Notes under the pieces: model-generated | Database searches by the model: none | What the model was told of the DNA's origin: nothing | What the model saw: the letters and a program-made list of their open reading frames with translations, nothing else | Program-made: the position numbers and the translations under genes | In this document: piece by piece, positions 18,373 to 28,469 of the stretch | How positions within the stretch are numbered: position 1 is the stretch's first letter | Layout: every line of letters starts with the position of its first letter | Assembly: GCF_011077955.1 (NCBI RefSeq) | Contig: NZ_JAALBX010000004.1 | Span: 248,001 to 312,000, forward strand | DNA from: Citrobacter freundii | Lineage (GTDB): Bacteria; Pseudomonadota; Gammaproteobacteria; Enterobacterales; Enterobacteriaceae | Length of the DNA: 64,000 nucleotides | Direction: 5' to 3'

Positions 18373-19479
18373 TTATTCAGGCCGTTCAGTATTCCAGCGT
18401 AAAAATATACGCTTTAGTTTATCCACCGTATGACGCCATTTTGGCGTAGTAGGCTTACACACCGTGTTCTGGTTGCCGAAGAATCCGACCTCATTCACTG
18501 CCTGTTCTTCACTGCGAGTATCAAGCCATTTCACGGAGACAAAGTATTCTGATCTATCGGGGTCGTCAGCATTTTCGCGATACCAGTCGCCAAACTTAAG
18601 TACATCCATCGCCAGCTTTTCACCGCTATCAGTGTCGATCATAAAACTACTGGCAGGTTCAACGGCGCTCTGCACAATCCCTACGCCGACGTAACCTGTT
18701 GCCGGAATTTTCACCCAGACCCGGTCACCCGGCTGGAGCTGTTTTAATGTTTGGCTGTACCAGCTTCCGCCACCAGCACTGATAAAACCGTAGCGACGAG
18801 CCTCTTCCCAGACGCGGCTTTGTGGATCGCCGAACGAGACGTAAAACTCACCGTTCCAGGGTTCCTTCACATTGGCACTTGTAGCGGTGGCCTGTGCAGC
18901 ATTAGTTTGCGTTTCGCTCGGGTCGATAAGCCAGGCGCGGCTTAAGAACTGTTCATCACCATGCTGGAATACTTTAAAGAATAGAACGTTAATCGAGATG
19001 CCGTTCTTGCTCAGATAATCGACGATACGCTCGGTAGAGGGGTCTAACTCTGCCGCCACGATAATGATTTGATGCGACTGGTTGAGCGACTCTTCTTCCA
19101 GTTCGGCATTAAAGCGTTGCTTAAATGCATCCCCCAAGTTTCCGCCACCAGAGAATTTTTCATAAATCTGCGACAGACGATCGGCGGTTAAGTCATCGAC
19201 CCAGGAGGCGTAATCCAGCGCCTGCGCGACCACTTCACGCGGCGTGCGGTCTCGCTTAAGCTCAATCAGGATCAGAGAGGCATCCGGCGCAATCGCCAGC
19301 AGGTCGATACGTCCTTTATCGAACGTATATTCCTGATGCCCGATGATCATCCACTGGTCAGAAAGGATAGTGGGGTCGTTTAAAATCATCTTCTCCAGCA
19401 GTTGCTCGCTGGCGAGTTTGCTGATAGTTAGCGGCTGGGGATTCTCCCCTATCCGCCAGATTGCATGATGAACTGGCAT
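18373..19479 (-). CDS. PD-(D/E)XK nuclease-like protein with C-terminal PUA-like domain, linked to hsdRMS
   Basis: A 368-aa protein. Residues about 1-200 form a DUF91/NucS-type nuclease domain: E25, D59 in GRIDLLAI and E-L-K in ILIELKRDRTP give the PD-(D/E)XK pattern, followed by QALDYASWVDDL. Residues about 225-345 look like a PUA/EVE-type fold (YGFISAGGG...LKQLQPGDRVWVKIPATGYVGVGIV), a fold that often recognises modified bases. It lies 10 bp after hsdS in the same direction and probably belongs to the restriction operon. The role is inferred; it may be an accessory or modification-dependent nuclease. Confidence 0.65.
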   Translation of the reverse strand: MPVHHAIWRIGENPQPLTISKLASEQLLEKMILNDPTILSDQWMIIGHQEYTFDKGRIDLLAIAPDASLILIELKRDRTPREVVAQALDYASWVDDLTADRLSQIYEKFSGGGNLGDAFKQRFNAELEEESLNQSHQIIIVAAELDPSTERIVDYLSKNGISINVLFFKVFQHGDEQFLSRAWLIDPSETQTNAAQATATSANVKEPWNGEFYVSFGDPQSRVWEEARRYGFISAGGGSWYSQTLKQLQPGDRVWVKIPATGYVGVGIVQSAVEPASSFMIDTDSGEKLAMDVLKFGDWYRENADDPDRSEYFVSVKWLDTRSEEQAVNEVGFFGNQNTVCKPTTPKWRHTVDKLKRIFLRWNTERPE

Positions 19480-19489
19480 CGTCTGCTCC

Positions 19490-21232
19490 TTAGTTTAATG
19501 CTGCATCGGTGAGCGCATCCGCCAGGTGGAGCTGGGTTTGTTGGACGGATTGCAGGCGGGATTTAAGGCGATCGCAAATTGACGAAAGGTGTTCTATTTT
19601 TGAAACTATTCGCTTCTGTTCTTTCTCTGGAGGCATAGGGAAAAGAAAATTCGATATTTCAGAAAGATACAAACAAGGTTGTGCTCCCCCCCGTTTAGTT
19701 TCATTGATGATTTTCTGCAATAAAAATGAGTCCATTGAAAACTTAAGATAGTTAGAGTTAAACAACAATGGTTTTATAATTGCTACACTTCTAACTAATG
19801 CAAAGTTAGCCCTCTCTTTTATTAAAGAACTACGACCAATTGTTCCGCCAACAGATACAATTAAAAGATCACCGATCTCAGGAAGGCACCGCTCTCTTGA
19901 TTTAAGATAATCCTCTTCAGAAATATAGTCGCAGTTATCATAATCAATATACCCATCTCGAACATTTTTAGCCGACAGTAATTTATAACCGTTAGTAATT
20001 CTCGGTGGGGTTTTATGATCACCATCAGTTATTTTTGACGTGATATTTTGTAACTTACACCACTCCCATCCCTCCGGCAATTCAAATGGTTTTTCCTCAT
20101 CACTCACAGGCGGCAACAGTTTTTGTTTTTTAATTTTCCCTTCTTGCACCAATTGCGCTTTTTCCTGCTCAATACGTTTAAGCAACTCAGAAGCAGGTTC
20201 GTCGTTGGGATCTTGCTGCACCAGTTTACCCATCACAGCCAGTTGCAGAATGGTTTGCTTAAGCGCATCGATGCTAGCTTCGGTGGTAAACAGTGTGTCG
20301 AAATGCTGGTCGATTCGTGCCCAGTTTTCGGCGAGTTCTTCGGCATTTTGCCTGTCGGTGAGCGTCGCCAGCAGGGTTTCAACAAGTTGCTGATGGGCAT
20401 CCAGGCTGGTCAGGGATTCCTGTTCCAAGTGGTCGCAGAGGGACATGAACTCGTCAACCTTGCAGATAATTCGATTTTGTTCAGCTTTAGGTGGAAGAGC
20501 AAATACTGTGGCAATAAGTTTTTCTCTTGATATATTCGGCTGAGCTCCACCAGCCCCCATCCCAATGAAAATTCTCTTGTAAGCTTTTAAAAAGGTTAAC
20601 AAATATATATTTGAAATTCCACTGTATGGGGTGCAAGCACATACTGCTTGATTAGTCGTACCACGAACATTTAAGATCGATGTCTTACCAATTGTTGCCC
20701 CATACATCGCAATTAACACGTCCCCGACTTTATTTTCACGAAGTGAACACTCCTGCAAGGCAAATTTTGTGATTTTCTCCTCTGAATCCGAAATAAAATC
20801 CGATGAGAGCTCCCCTGATTTAAACCAAGGAATATCACCATTATAATATTTTGAATTAGAGCGACTTGGCGTGGCTCCAGCCCCCCAATCACCTATATCA
20901 TTTAAATAACACCATTCCCATCCATCAGGTAAATCAAAGGGGGTATTGGTTATTTCAATTTTTCCAAGAGCTTTAGGTTTCCTAATCACTTTACTCTTAA
21001 CTAATTCATCTCTTTCTTTCGCAATACGCTTTAGCAACTCAGATGCCGGCTCATCATTCGGGTCCTGTGGCACCAGTTTGCCGCGCACCGCCAGTTCCAG
21101 AATCAGCTCGCGCAGTTTCTTGATACCGTAGAGGTCGATTTTACCGTTACTGCCACGCCCCGCTGTGGAGCGGGTTTGCAGTGCAGAGGACCAGATATCG
21201 ATATGGTCGGTGATCAGTTTCTCAACGGCCAT
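19490..21232 (-). CDS. hsdS: Type I restriction-modification specificity subunit HsdS
   Basis: A 580-aa specificity subunit with two target-recognition domains (about residues 105-270 and 410-560). They are separated by duplicated conserved helices: LAVRGKLVPQDPNDEPASEL near residue 48 is repeated as LAVMGKLVQQDPNDEPASEL near residue 348. The recognition halves are distinctly AT-rich compared with the repeats, as expected for exchangeable domains. It sets the bipartite DNA target shared by methylase and nuclease. It overlaps the hsdM stop by one base (TGATG). Length fits type IB subunits such as EcoAI. Confidence 0.95.
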   Translation of the reverse strand: MAVEKLITDHIDIWSSALQTRSTAGRGSNGKIDLYGIKKLRELILELAVRGKLVPQDPNDEPASELLKRIAKERDELVKSKVIRKPKALGKIEITNTPFDLPDGWEWCYLNDIGDWGAGATPSRSNSKYYNGDIPWFKSGELSSDFISDSEEKITKFALQECSLRENKVGDVLIAMYGATIGKTSILNVRGTTNQAVCACTPYSGISNIYLLTFLKAYKRIFIGMGAGGAQPNISREKLIATVFALPPKAEQNRIICKVDEFMSLCDHLEQESLTSLDAHQQLVETLLATLTDRQNAEELAENWARIDQHFDTLFTTEASIDALKQTILQLAVMGKLVQQDPNDEPASELLKRIEQEKAQLVQEGKIKKQKLLPPVSDEEKPFELPEGWEWCKLQNITSKITDGDHKTPPRITNGYKLLSAKNVRDGYIDYDNCDYISEEDYLKSRERCLPEIGDLLIVSVGGTIGRSSLIKERANFALVRSVAIIKPLLFNSNYLKFSMDSFLLQKIINETKRGGAQPCLYLSEISNFLFPMPPEKEQKRIVSKIEHLSSICDRLKSRLQSVQQTQLHLADALTDAALN

Positions 21233-22704
21233 CAGTTCGCCCCCTTGTTGCCCGCCAGCGCGGATCCGAGGATATCGCGCAGCTGGTTACGCAGCTCGCT
21301 GATTTCTGCCTGCTGTTTCTGATACTGCGCCAGCAGCTCATCCGGATCGTGGCTGATGGTTTCACCCTGATACGGGTTCTTGATATCAAGGTTAAAGTTG
21401 CGGGCGATGATGTCGTCGATGCTGACTTTCCACGCCTGATTGTTCTCTTCGCGGCTGGCAAAACCATCAGCTTCAAAGCCCCACCAGTCGATTTCCGCCT
21501 GAAACTCTTCAAACTTCATCGGTTTGGTTTTGCTGTAGTTTTTCACCCCGTCCGGGTAAGGATGCTCGTAGAACCAGACGTCTTTGGTTGGCTGACCTTT
21601 GGTGAAGAACAGGATATTGGTTTTGATACCGGTGTACGGGTTAAACACACCGTTCGGTAACCGCACGATGGTGTGCAGGTTGCATTCTTCGGTGAGCAGC
21701 TTTTTGATTTTGGTTTTGGCGCCTTCACCAAACAGCGTGCCGTCCGGCAGCACCACCGCCGCACGGCCTTTGTCTGCCAGCACTTCGATAATCAGTTGCA
21801 GGAACAGATCGGCGGTTTCACGGGTCTGCATCTCTGCCGGGAAGTTTTTCTCAATGCCGTCTTCTTCGGTGCCGCCAAACGGTGGGTTGGTAACAATCAC
21901 ATCAACCTGCTCATCCCATGAGGAAAGCGGCTTGTTGAGGGTATTGTCATGGCGAATTTGCACCGGTACTTCAATGCCGTGCAGCAGCATATTGGTGGTG
22001 CACAGCAGATGCGGAAGCTGTTTTTTCTCCACGCCGTGGATCTGCTGTTGTAGCGTTTTATGGTCCTCGGTGGTGTTGACGTAATGCTCTTTCACATGGT
22101 CGAACGCGCAGGCAAGGAAGCCGCCGGTACCGCACGCCGGGTCCATGATCGACTCGCCCAGTTTCGGGTCAATACGGTTGACCATAAAACGCGTTACCGC
22201 ACGCGGGGTATAGAACTCACCGGCATTTCCGGCGCTTTGCAGGTCGCGCAGGATCTGCTCGTAAATATCACCAAACAGATGACGTTCCTGGCTGCTGCTG
22301 AAGTCGATTTCATTGAGCTTGTTGATCACCTGGCGCAGCAGCGTACCATTTTTCATGTAGTTGTAGGCATCGCTGAACGCTTGTTTGACCACAAAGCCAC
22401 GCGGATTCTTATCGATCGGCGCGGTGAGGTTTTTCAGGGTCGGGAAAAGATCGTCATTCACAAATTCCAGCAACGCATCACCGGTGATGCCTTCGCTGTT
22501 CGCCGCCCAACTACGCCATAAATAGCGCTGGGGGATCGGAAGCTGGTAGTCATCCTGCTCCAGTTCCAGCTCTTCTTCCTGGGTATCAAAAATCTTCAAA
22601 AACAGCAGCCATGAAAGCTGCCCCAGACGCTGGGCATCGCCGTCCACACCGGCATCTTTACGCATAATGTCCTGAAGGGATTTAATGACTGAGCTAATCG
22701 ACAT
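21232..22704 (-). CDS. hsdM: Type I restriction-modification methyltransferase subunit HsdM
   Basis: A 490-aa N6-adenine methyltransferase. It has an N-terminal HsdM helical domain, SAM motif I DPACGTGGFL (about residues 191-200) and catalytic motif IV NPPF (about 275). It modifies host DNA at the site chosen by HsdS and is also needed in the restriction complex. Length equals type IB HsdM (about 489 aa). It is the middle gene of hsdR-hsdM-hsdS, 72 bp after hsdR. Confidence 0.95.
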   Translation of the reverse strand: MSISSVIKSLQDIMRKDAGVDGDAQRLGQLSWLLFLKIFDTQEEELELEQDDYQLPIPQRYLWRSWAANSEGITGDALLEFVNDDLFPTLKNLTAPIDKNPRGFVVKQAFSDAYNYMKNGTLLRQVINKLNEIDFSSSQERHLFGDIYEQILRDLQSAGNAGEFYTPRAVTRFMVNRIDPKLGESIMDPACGTGGFLACAFDHVKEHYVNTTEDHKTLQQQIHGVEKKQLPHLLCTTNMLLHGIEVPVQIRHDNTLNKPLSSWDEQVDVIVTNPPFGGTEEDGIEKNFPAEMQTRETADLFLQLIIEVLADKGRAAVVLPDGTLFGEGAKTKIKKLLTEECNLHTIVRLPNGVFNPYTGIKTNILFFTKGQPTKDVWFYEHPYPDGVKNYSKTKPMKFEEFQAEIDWWGFEADGFASREENNQAWKVSIDDIIARNFNLDIKNPYQGETISHDPDELLAQYQKQQAEISELRNQLRDILGSALAGNKGAN

Positions 22705-22776
22705 GTTTTCTTTCCATACTTAAAAAAGGATGCCACCGGTCGCAGACGCGGCCAGTGGCAATATATTTATAGTTTG

Positions 22777-25218
22777 TCAGGCTGAGCGTGGCGGTAAATG
22801 GTAGATTTCGTTTTCCAGTTCATTAACGGCTTGCTCATACGCCTTTTTGTCACCAAAGCGTGTTTTGATGATTTCGATCGGACGCCCCAGCGAATCAAAG
22901 GGTTTCAGCTTCAACACCTGCACGTCTTCAATTTCCCGCACGCCTTCATCAGCGTATTTATCCAGCAGCGTGTTAAGCACCTGCTGCGCGGGTTCAGCAT
23001 ATTTGGTGAAGTAATTACGTTTACGCACGTTTGCGGCACGCTCATGGCGTGTCAACGGCGGCTGACCGTACACTACGTGGCACAGCAGATCAAACGGATC
23101 GAGATCTTTTCCGACTTCTTCAGCCAGCACATCCCACAGAATTCCGAGTTGCTCCAACTCTTCAATGATGACCTGCTTGCGGGGAGCTTCCTGCCATCTG
23201 CGCACGAAGCTATCCAGTGAGGCGTATTCGCTATCTTTGAGCATCGTTTTACGGGTGTAATCCTGGAAGGATTCGGTCACCAGTTTGCCATCAGAATCGT
23301 AATACTGAACGCGCTTAGCCAGCACTTTTACATCCACGCCATTCACATAGAATTTGCGGATTTTGTTTTCGTCATCGTCGTGGAACTCGCCATTTCCGGC
23401 GAATTTATCGCGGTTCACTTTGTATTCAGCTCTCTCTTCCCGCGTTTCATTGACGACGTCATCATCGCCACCCACGTTATCTTCCGCATCGAGTTGGTCA
23501 TTAAAATCAGACGCAGGGTCCGAAATGTCGTCAGGTTTTACCACCAGCACTTTTTCTGGCAAGCCGTCAAAACGTGGGTCGGCAAACAGCTCAGTCGCTT
23601 TTTTGAAGTCGAGAATGGTGAACCACAGCTTGCCGTGTTTTTCATTGATACGCGTGCCGCGCCCGATGATTTGTTTGAATTTAGTCATCGACTGAATGTT
23701 CTGGTCTAACACCACCAGCTTACAAGTTTGTGCATCGACGCCGGTACTCATCAGCTCAGAAGTTGTCGCGATAACCGGGTAGGCTTTTTTGGGGTCAATG
23801 AAATTATCCAGCTGCGCCTTGCCGATATCGTCATCGCCGGTAATTTTCATCACGTACTTTTCGTTCTTCAGCACCTGTTCCGGGTTGAGTACCACCAGCG
23901 CCTGGCGCATACGCGCTGCGTGATCGATGTCGTTGCAGAAGACGATGGTTTTATCCATCGGGTTGGTGCGTTTCAAGTAGTCGGTGATTGTTTGTGCCAC
24001 CAGCATGGTGCGCTCTTCAATCACCATCGTGCGGTCAAAATCTTTCAGGTTGTAGATTCGGTCTTCAATCGCTTCGCCATATTTATCTAACTGGCCCTTA
24101 ACCGGTCGCCACCCCTGCACATCAACGTCGATATCAACGCGCACCACTTTGTACGGGGCCAGGAAGCCATCTTCAATGCCCTCTTTGAGGGAATAGGTAT
24201 AAACCGGCTCACCAAAGTAATCGGTGCTGGAGACCTCTTCGGTTTCTTTCGGCGTTGCCGTCAGGCCTATCTGGGTGGCGCTGCCAAAATATTCCAGGAT
24301 CTCCCGCCAGGCAGAATCTTCAGAGGCACTGCCACGGTGGCATTCGTCGATCACTATCAGATCAAAGAAATCCGGGGCAACCTGCTTATAGGCTTTTTGG
24401 TGTTCCTCCGGCCCGGTAATCGCCTGATACAACGCCAGATGCACTTCATAAGCGGGGTCAACGGTGCGCCCGGTAACTTTGGTCATCGCAGAACCAAATG
24501 GCTTGAAGTCATTGCGTTTGGTCTGATCGACCAAAATATTTCGGTCAGCGAGAAACAGAATGCGTTTTTTGTTTTTTGCTTTCCACAGCCGCCAGATTAT
24601 CTGGAATGCGGTGTAGGTTTTGCCCGTCCCGGTTGCCATCACCAGCAGAATACGATTCTTCCCTGCAGATACAGCATCTACCGTCCGGTTGATCGCCTGC
24701 ATCTGATAATAACGAGGGGATTTCCCGCTGGCGTCATCGTAGTAGTCCTGGCTGATGACGGGCAGTTGTTCCTGAGAAAACCCTTTCCAGACACAATATT
24801 TCTGCCAGAGTTGTTCTGGGGTTGGAAAATCACTGAGGGTTATTTCTGACTCGAGCTGTTGCGGGTTGGTTTTATCATGGAAAACAAAACCGTCGCCATT
24901 GGTCGCAAACACAAAGGGAACGTCAAGCAGGCTGGCGTAGTCCAGACCCTGCTGCATTCCCTTGCTGATGGCGTGCTGATTGGCTTTGGCTTCTATCACC
25001 GCCAGCGGCAAATTCGGCTTGTGGTAAAGCACAATGTCGGCGGATTTAACTTTGATACGCGAAGCCAGTTTGCCACGAACCACAATCTTACCATCGCGGA
25101 GTTTCACTTCCTGACGAACCTGCGACATCATGTCCCAGCCAGCATCCTTAACAGCAGGCAGGATGAATTTGGTAATGATGTCCGTTTCAGTTAAATGAGC
25201 CTTGTTTACGCCAGCCAT
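22777..25218 (-). CDS. hsdR: Type I restriction endonuclease subunit HsdR
   Basis: An 813-aa motor-nuclease. The N-terminal PD-(D/E)XK nuclease is seen in [21 protein letters not shown] (about residues 64-84). SF2 helicase motifs follow: [14 protein letters not shown] (Walker A) and VIDECHRGS (DEAH-type). It translocates DNA and cuts unmodified targets. The frame opens at ATG 25233, but the GGAG in that ATG is a good SD for the ATG at 25218 (9 nt away), which gives the 813 aa seen in type IB enzymes such as EcoAI. Confidence 0.95.
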   Translation of the reverse strand: MAGVNKAHLTETDIITKFILPAVKDAGWDMMSQVRQEVKLRDGKIVVRGKLASRIKVKSADIVLYHKPNLPLAVIEAKANQHAISKGMQQGLDYASLLDVPFVFATNGDGFVFHDKTNPQQLESEITLSDFPTPEQLWQKYCVWKGFSQEQLPVISQDYYDDASGKSPRYYQMQAINRTVDAVSAGKNRILLVMATGTGKTYTAFQIIWRLWKAKNKKRILFLADRNILVDQTKRNDFKPFGSAMTKVTGRTVDPAYEVHLALYQAITGPEEHQKAYKQVAPDFFDLIVIDECHRGSASEDSAWREILEYFGSATQIGLTATPKETEEVSSTDYFGEPVYTYSLKEGIEDGFLAPYKVVRVDIDVDVQGWRPVKGQLDKYGEAIEDRIYNLKDFDRTMVIEERTMLVAQTITDYLKRTNPMDKTIVFCNDIDHAARMRQALVVLNPEQVLKNEKYVMKITGDDDIGKAQLDNFIDPKKAYPVIATTSELMSTGVDAQTCKLVVLDQNIQSMTKFKQIIGRGTRINEKHGKLWFTILDFKKATELFADPRFDGLPEKVLVVKPDDISDPASDFNDQLDAEDNVGGDDDVVNETREERAEYKVNRDKFAGNGEFHDDDENKIRKFYVNGVDVKVLAKRVQYYDSDGKLVTESFQDYTRKTMLKDSEYASLDSFVRRWQEAPRKQVIIEELEQLGILWDVLAEEVGKDLDPFDLLCHVVYGQPPLTRHERAANVRKRNYFTKYAEPAQQVLNTLLDKYADEGVREIEDVQVLKLKPFDSLGRPIEIIKTRFGDKKAYEQAVNELENEIYHLPPRSA

Positions 25219-25357
25219 AGCAGAGCACTCCATGATATTGGGTTAGCTCTGATTTTACACAGATTGGTGCGTTACGTAATGACCTGAAACGAGGTTTTGG
25301 GCAACGACTGGAAAACCATTATTCGTAAAAATCATCTCTACCGCTAACCGACTCATG

Positions 25358-25631
25358 TCATCGAATAAACAAATCGACACAGCGCCTGGAGAACTCACCA
25401 TTGTTCATTTCAAGCCATGCACGATTACTCGAAAGCCAATCCCTGTATTCAATGGGGTCAAAGTCATGCGACAAATACCCATTGAAGCTATGCCACCATG
25501 GCTACCAGGCACTCGCTTTCGCCCCTGCTGGGAAATCTATTTTTAGTTGTTGCGCAGCCAGCAAGGCTGATTCGGTAGCATTCGAAGCATCATCCAGCTT
25601 GATACCGTAACTCCAATCCTGATAACTCACT
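25358..25631 (-). pseudogene. Fragment of an unknown gene with internal stop
   Basis: One frame reads convincingly as protein: SYQDWSYGIKLDDASNATES...KASAW, a TAG at 25502-25504, then PWWHSFNGYLSHDFDPIEYRDWLSSNRAW...VDLFIR and a stop at 25358. The 5' side is cut off by transposase debris. No family was recognised. It is included because the amino-acid composition is that of a real soluble protein on both sides of the stop. Confidence 0.45.
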
Positions 25632-25838
25632 TTAAGCCGCAGATTTTACTCTTTCAGTTGCCGCAATATGCTTTAGCGCCGAAGGAGAAATGCCGCTGTA
25701 TTTCTTGCGCCACGTATAGCAAGTGGCATCCGAAATACCCAGCTTGCGGCAGACGTCCGGCACTGGCGTACCCAGTTCAGCCTGCTACAGGGCAAAAACA
25801 ATCTGCTTTTCGGTGAATCGTGACTTTTTCGTCAGCAC
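25632..25838 (-). pseudogene. Remnant of an IS3-family transposase OrfA
   Basis: Read from GTG 25838, the frame gives TKKSRFTEKQIVFAL, an in-frame TAG, then QAELGTPVPDVCRKLGISDATCYTWRKKYSGISPSALK, the helix-turn-helix start of an IS3-family OrfA of a different type from the one at 15690. After about 55 residues the homology ends in SAA-stop. No orfB and no clear ends remain. Confidence 0.75.
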
Positions 25839-25916
25839 ATCCTCCGTTCATGAGAGCCATTATCATGCTGGAATTCTGTTTCTGAATGGAGCAGGATTTT
25901 GGGTCAGGGTCACGTA

Positions 25917-26111
25917 ATGGAAGCACTTAAAGATCGTACTCCGTTTCTTGAAACCAACACCAATTCCGTCACAGCCACGGCATACGGGAACACGGTAAAC
26001 CTTAAAGTTACTGAAAAGGTTTACGATTTCACAAACTCAGATTTTTTTTATGCAAACGGAATAGCAGTTATGCCCGTGATCAGTCTCATAGCCAACGGCA
26101 CGCGAGACTAA
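25917..26111 (+). CDS. Small unknown ORF beside the recombinase remnant
   Basis: 64 codons from ATG 25917 (the frame is open from 25899). It reads EALKDRTPFLETNTNSVTATAYGNTVNLKVTEKVYDFTN...VMPVISLIANGTRD. It is not recognised and has no convincing SD. Its Thr/Asn/Val-rich composition is like beta-structured phage or surface proteins, and its place before a DNA-invertase-type gene would fit an old tail-fibre fragment, but this is speculative. Confidence 0.25.
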   Translation: MEALKDRTPFLETNTNSVTATAYGNTVNLKVTEKVYDFTNSDFFYANGIAVMPVISLIANGTRD

Positions 26112-26138
26112 AAATAAGGAGCTTGTAGGTTTCTTATC

Positions 26139-26567
26139 ATGTCTCGCATTTTTGCTTTCTGCCGCATAAGTCACGTCGAACGAAATCCAGGAAACCAGAT
26201 TATTGCTATTCGCAATGCTGGTTACGATGTCGAACCATCTCGCGTTATAACGGAAACCATTTCAGGCACCGTTTCAGCTCTGGAGCATCCAGAGTTCGCC
26301 ACGTTGGTTAATCATAAGATGGAAGCTGGCAACACGCTGGTGGTTCTTAAACTGGATCGCCTTGGCCGTAACAATATCTACGTGCAGCAGACTGTAAGCA
26401 GATAACAGGAGCGTGGGATTAAAGTTGTGTGTCTGGACTTGCCTATCGCTGACCTGAGCAGCGCAGATGGCAAGATGATGCTCCAGATGTTTTCCGCATT
26501 CGCTGAGTACGACCGCAAACGGATTGCAGAACGCAGCATGGAAGGACAGAACCGCGCTCGCGCTTCT
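26139..26567 (+). pseudogene. Serine recombinase (resolvase/invertase family), stop and truncation
   Basis: The N-terminal resolvase domain is clear: SRIFAFCRIS (catalytic Ser about residue 10), LVVLKLDRLGRN, then an in-frame TAA at 26403-26405. The same frame continues QERGIKVVCLDLPIADLSSADGKMMLQMFSAFAEYDRKRIAERSMEG, the rest of the catalytic domain. After about 26567 the frame is no longer recombinase-like and the DNA-binding C-terminus is absent. An SD (AAGGAG) precedes ATG 26139. It is an inactive relic of a phage or mobile element. Confidence 0.8.
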
Positions 26568-26864
26568 CCTTCTCTCCCATCACTCACATTCCAAAATAGC
26601 CCCAAAAAACTTAGATTTAACATAAGGTTACACCGGGTAAAAAACGGCATTAAAAAAAGATTCTTTTCCTCTCTTGCCCGCTTGTTAAGGCGTAAATTTA
26701 AGCGTAGATTAGCGCCCGGATGTGATTCACATCTAACCAGATACTGGCGAAACGGCAGGCAGCCCAGGGAATTATCCCAAAGTGAAATGCATGCGGTTCC
26801 AGCTTTCTATAATGAGACCTGACGTTAATTTTGGCGTGTCTGAGGATGCGCGGAGCGATGTAAC
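26568..26864. other. Island/backbone junction without a clear gene
   Basis: No convincing coding. It holds a 15-bp perfect palindrome GATGTGATTCACATC (26719-26733) and a TATAAT at 26808-26813 that may be the ypdK promoter -10. The backbone probably resumes around here. No copy of the argW 3' end was found. Confidence 0.4.
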
Positions 26865-26936
26865 GTGAAATATTTATTTATGGGCGTTTCGGTGATCGTT
26901 GTACTGTGGGCCGGTACTTTCGCGCTGATGATTTAG
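26865..26936 (+). CDS. ypdK: Small membrane protein YpdK (23 aa)
   Basis: A GTG-started 23-codon frame, (M)KYLFMGVSVIVVLWAGTFALMI, which is one transmembrane helix. GGAG lies 9 nt before the start. It matches the small membrane peptide YpdK that lies beside alaC in E. coli. Its function is unknown. It is followed by a shared terminator with the convergent alaC. Confidence 0.75.
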   Translation: MKYLFMGVSVIVVLWAGTFALMI

Positions 26937-26960
26937 CCTTAAGCCTGACCCAGCATATAA

Positions 26961-26982
26961 ACAGGAGCCTTATGGCTCCTGT
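26961..26982. terminator. Terminator between ypdK and alaC
   Basis: ACAGGAGCC and GGCTCCTGT arms with a TTAT loop. A T-rich stretch follows on the + side (ypdK), and an A/T stretch on the other side can serve alaC. Confidence 0.8.
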
Positions 26983-26990
26983 TGTCATTT

Positions 26991-28229
26991 TTAATCCTGA
27001 TTCTCAAGCGACGCTTTACCCGATACCGGCAGCAGCCCATCTGCGCGAAACATCGCTTTGATGCCTCTTATTGCCTGGCGGATACGGTCGCGGTTTTCAA
27101 TTAAGGCGAAACGCACATGGGTATCGCCATAATCCCCAAAGCCGATACCCGGCGACACGCACACTTTTGCGTCGTGAAGTAATTTTTTAGCAAACTCCAG
27201 CGATCCCATCGCGGCGTAAGGCTCCGGTATTTTAGCCCAGACGTACATCGAAGCTTTCGGCATTTCTACCATCCAGCCCGCTTCATGAAGGCCTTTAACC
27301 AACACATCGCGACGACGTTTATACTGTTCGGCGATATCGCGAACACACTGTTGTTCGCCTTCGAGCGCAGCGATTGCGGCCACCTGCAAGGGCGTAAAGG
27401 TTCCGTAATCGTGATAGCTTTTAATTCGCGCCAGAGCGTTAACTAACTCCGGGTTCCCCACCATAAAACCGATGCGCCAGCCCGCCATATTATAGCTTTT
27501 CGACAAGGTGAAAAATTCAACGGCCACGTCACGCGCGCCAGGCACCTGCATAATAGAGGGCGCTTTCCAGCCGTCGTAAACGATATCCGCGTAGGCCAAA
27601 TCGTGCACCACCAGCACATCGTAACGTTTTGCGAGCGCCACGACTTTCTCGAAGAACTCAAGCTCGACGCACTGCGCGGTAGGGTTAGACGGAAAACCCA
27701 GGATCATCATTTTTGGTTTGGGGTAACTTTCCCGAATCGCACGCTCAAGTTCGTTAAAGAAATCCACCCCTTCCACCAGCGGCACCGAACGCACCTGCGC
27801 CCCGGCAATTACCGCCCCGTAGATATGAATGGGATAACTGGGGTTTGGCACCAGCACCGTGTCGCCATGATCGAGAGTCGCCAGCATTAAATGCGCCAGT
27901 CCCTCTTTGGAACCGATAGTCACGATGGCTTCGGTTTCCGGGTCGATATCCACCTGATAGCGATCCTGATACCAGCGGGAAATCGCCCGGCGCAGGCGTG
28001 GAATGCCGCGTGAGGTGGAATAACCGTGCGTATCCGGGCGCTGGGCCACGGTGCACAGCTTCTCAACGATATGCGGCGGGGTTGGGCCATCGGGGTTGCC
28101 CATACTGAAATCGATAATATCTTCGCCGCGCCGACGCGCAGCCATTTTCAGTTCAGCGGTAATGTTAAAAACATACGGGGGAAGACGATCGATACGCGAA
28201 AAACGGCGTTTAGGACTGAAGTCAGCCAT
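26991..28229 (-). CDS. alaC: Glutamate-pyruvate aminotransferase AlaC
   Basis: A 412-aa class I/II PLP aminotransferase almost identical in plan to E. coli AlaC (412 aa). The PLP lysine is in [15 protein letters not shown] (about residue 240), with NPTAQCVE and the C-terminal Arg of THVRFAL also seen. It makes alanine from pyruvate and glutamate. The frame is open to 28280, but ATG 28229 ([21 protein letters not shown]) is preceded by GAGGAA and matches the family start. Confidence 0.96.
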   Translation of the reverse strand: MADFSPKRRFSRIDRLPPYVFNITAELKMAARRRGEDIIDFSMGNPDGPTPPHIVEKLCTVAQRPDTHGYSTSRGIPRLRRAISRWYQDRYQVDIDPETEAIVTIGSKEGLAHLMLATLDHGDTVLVPNPSYPIHIYGAVIAGAQVRSVPLVEGVDFFNELERAIRESYPKPKMMILGFPSNPTAQCVELEFFEKVVALAKRYDVLVVHDLAYADIVYDGWKAPSIMQVPGARDVAVEFFTLSKSYNMAGWRIGFMVGNPELVNALARIKSYHDYGTFTPLQVAAIAALEGEQQCVRDIAEQYKRRRDVLVKGLHEAGWMVEMPKASMYVWAKIPEPYAAMGSLEFAKKLLHDAKVCVSPGIGFGDYGDTHVRFALIENRDRIRQAIRGIKAMFRADGLLPVSGKASLENQD

Positions 28230-28469
28230 AGATTCCTCGAAGTTACGTAAGCGCCCGGACCGTCCGAGCGACGCTGCCACTGATGTGACCTTTAAGAAAA
28301 TAGCCTGAAAAATTTTGTTCTGTCGAGAGGCTTTTAAAAAAATAATTCAGGTAGAAAAAACCGGAACCTTCATTTGAAACTTATCCCTGTTTTATTCGTT
28401 ACAATGGTTCTATATTAACCATGACGCAACAAAAAAATAACCTCTCGTATTTCATCCGGAGTGATTACC

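Noticed and set aside
26719-26733. CRP-like palindrome GATGTGATTCACATC
   Set aside because: The TGTGA and TCACA halves are 1 bp apart instead of 6, so it cannot be a standard CRP site; its role is unknown.
15543-26990. Right-hand att copy of the argW 3' end
   Set aside because: Reading the segment up to alaC, I found no stretch repeating the argW T-arm/acceptor end (TTCGATTCCTGCAGGGGAC), so island ends were not annotated as att sites.
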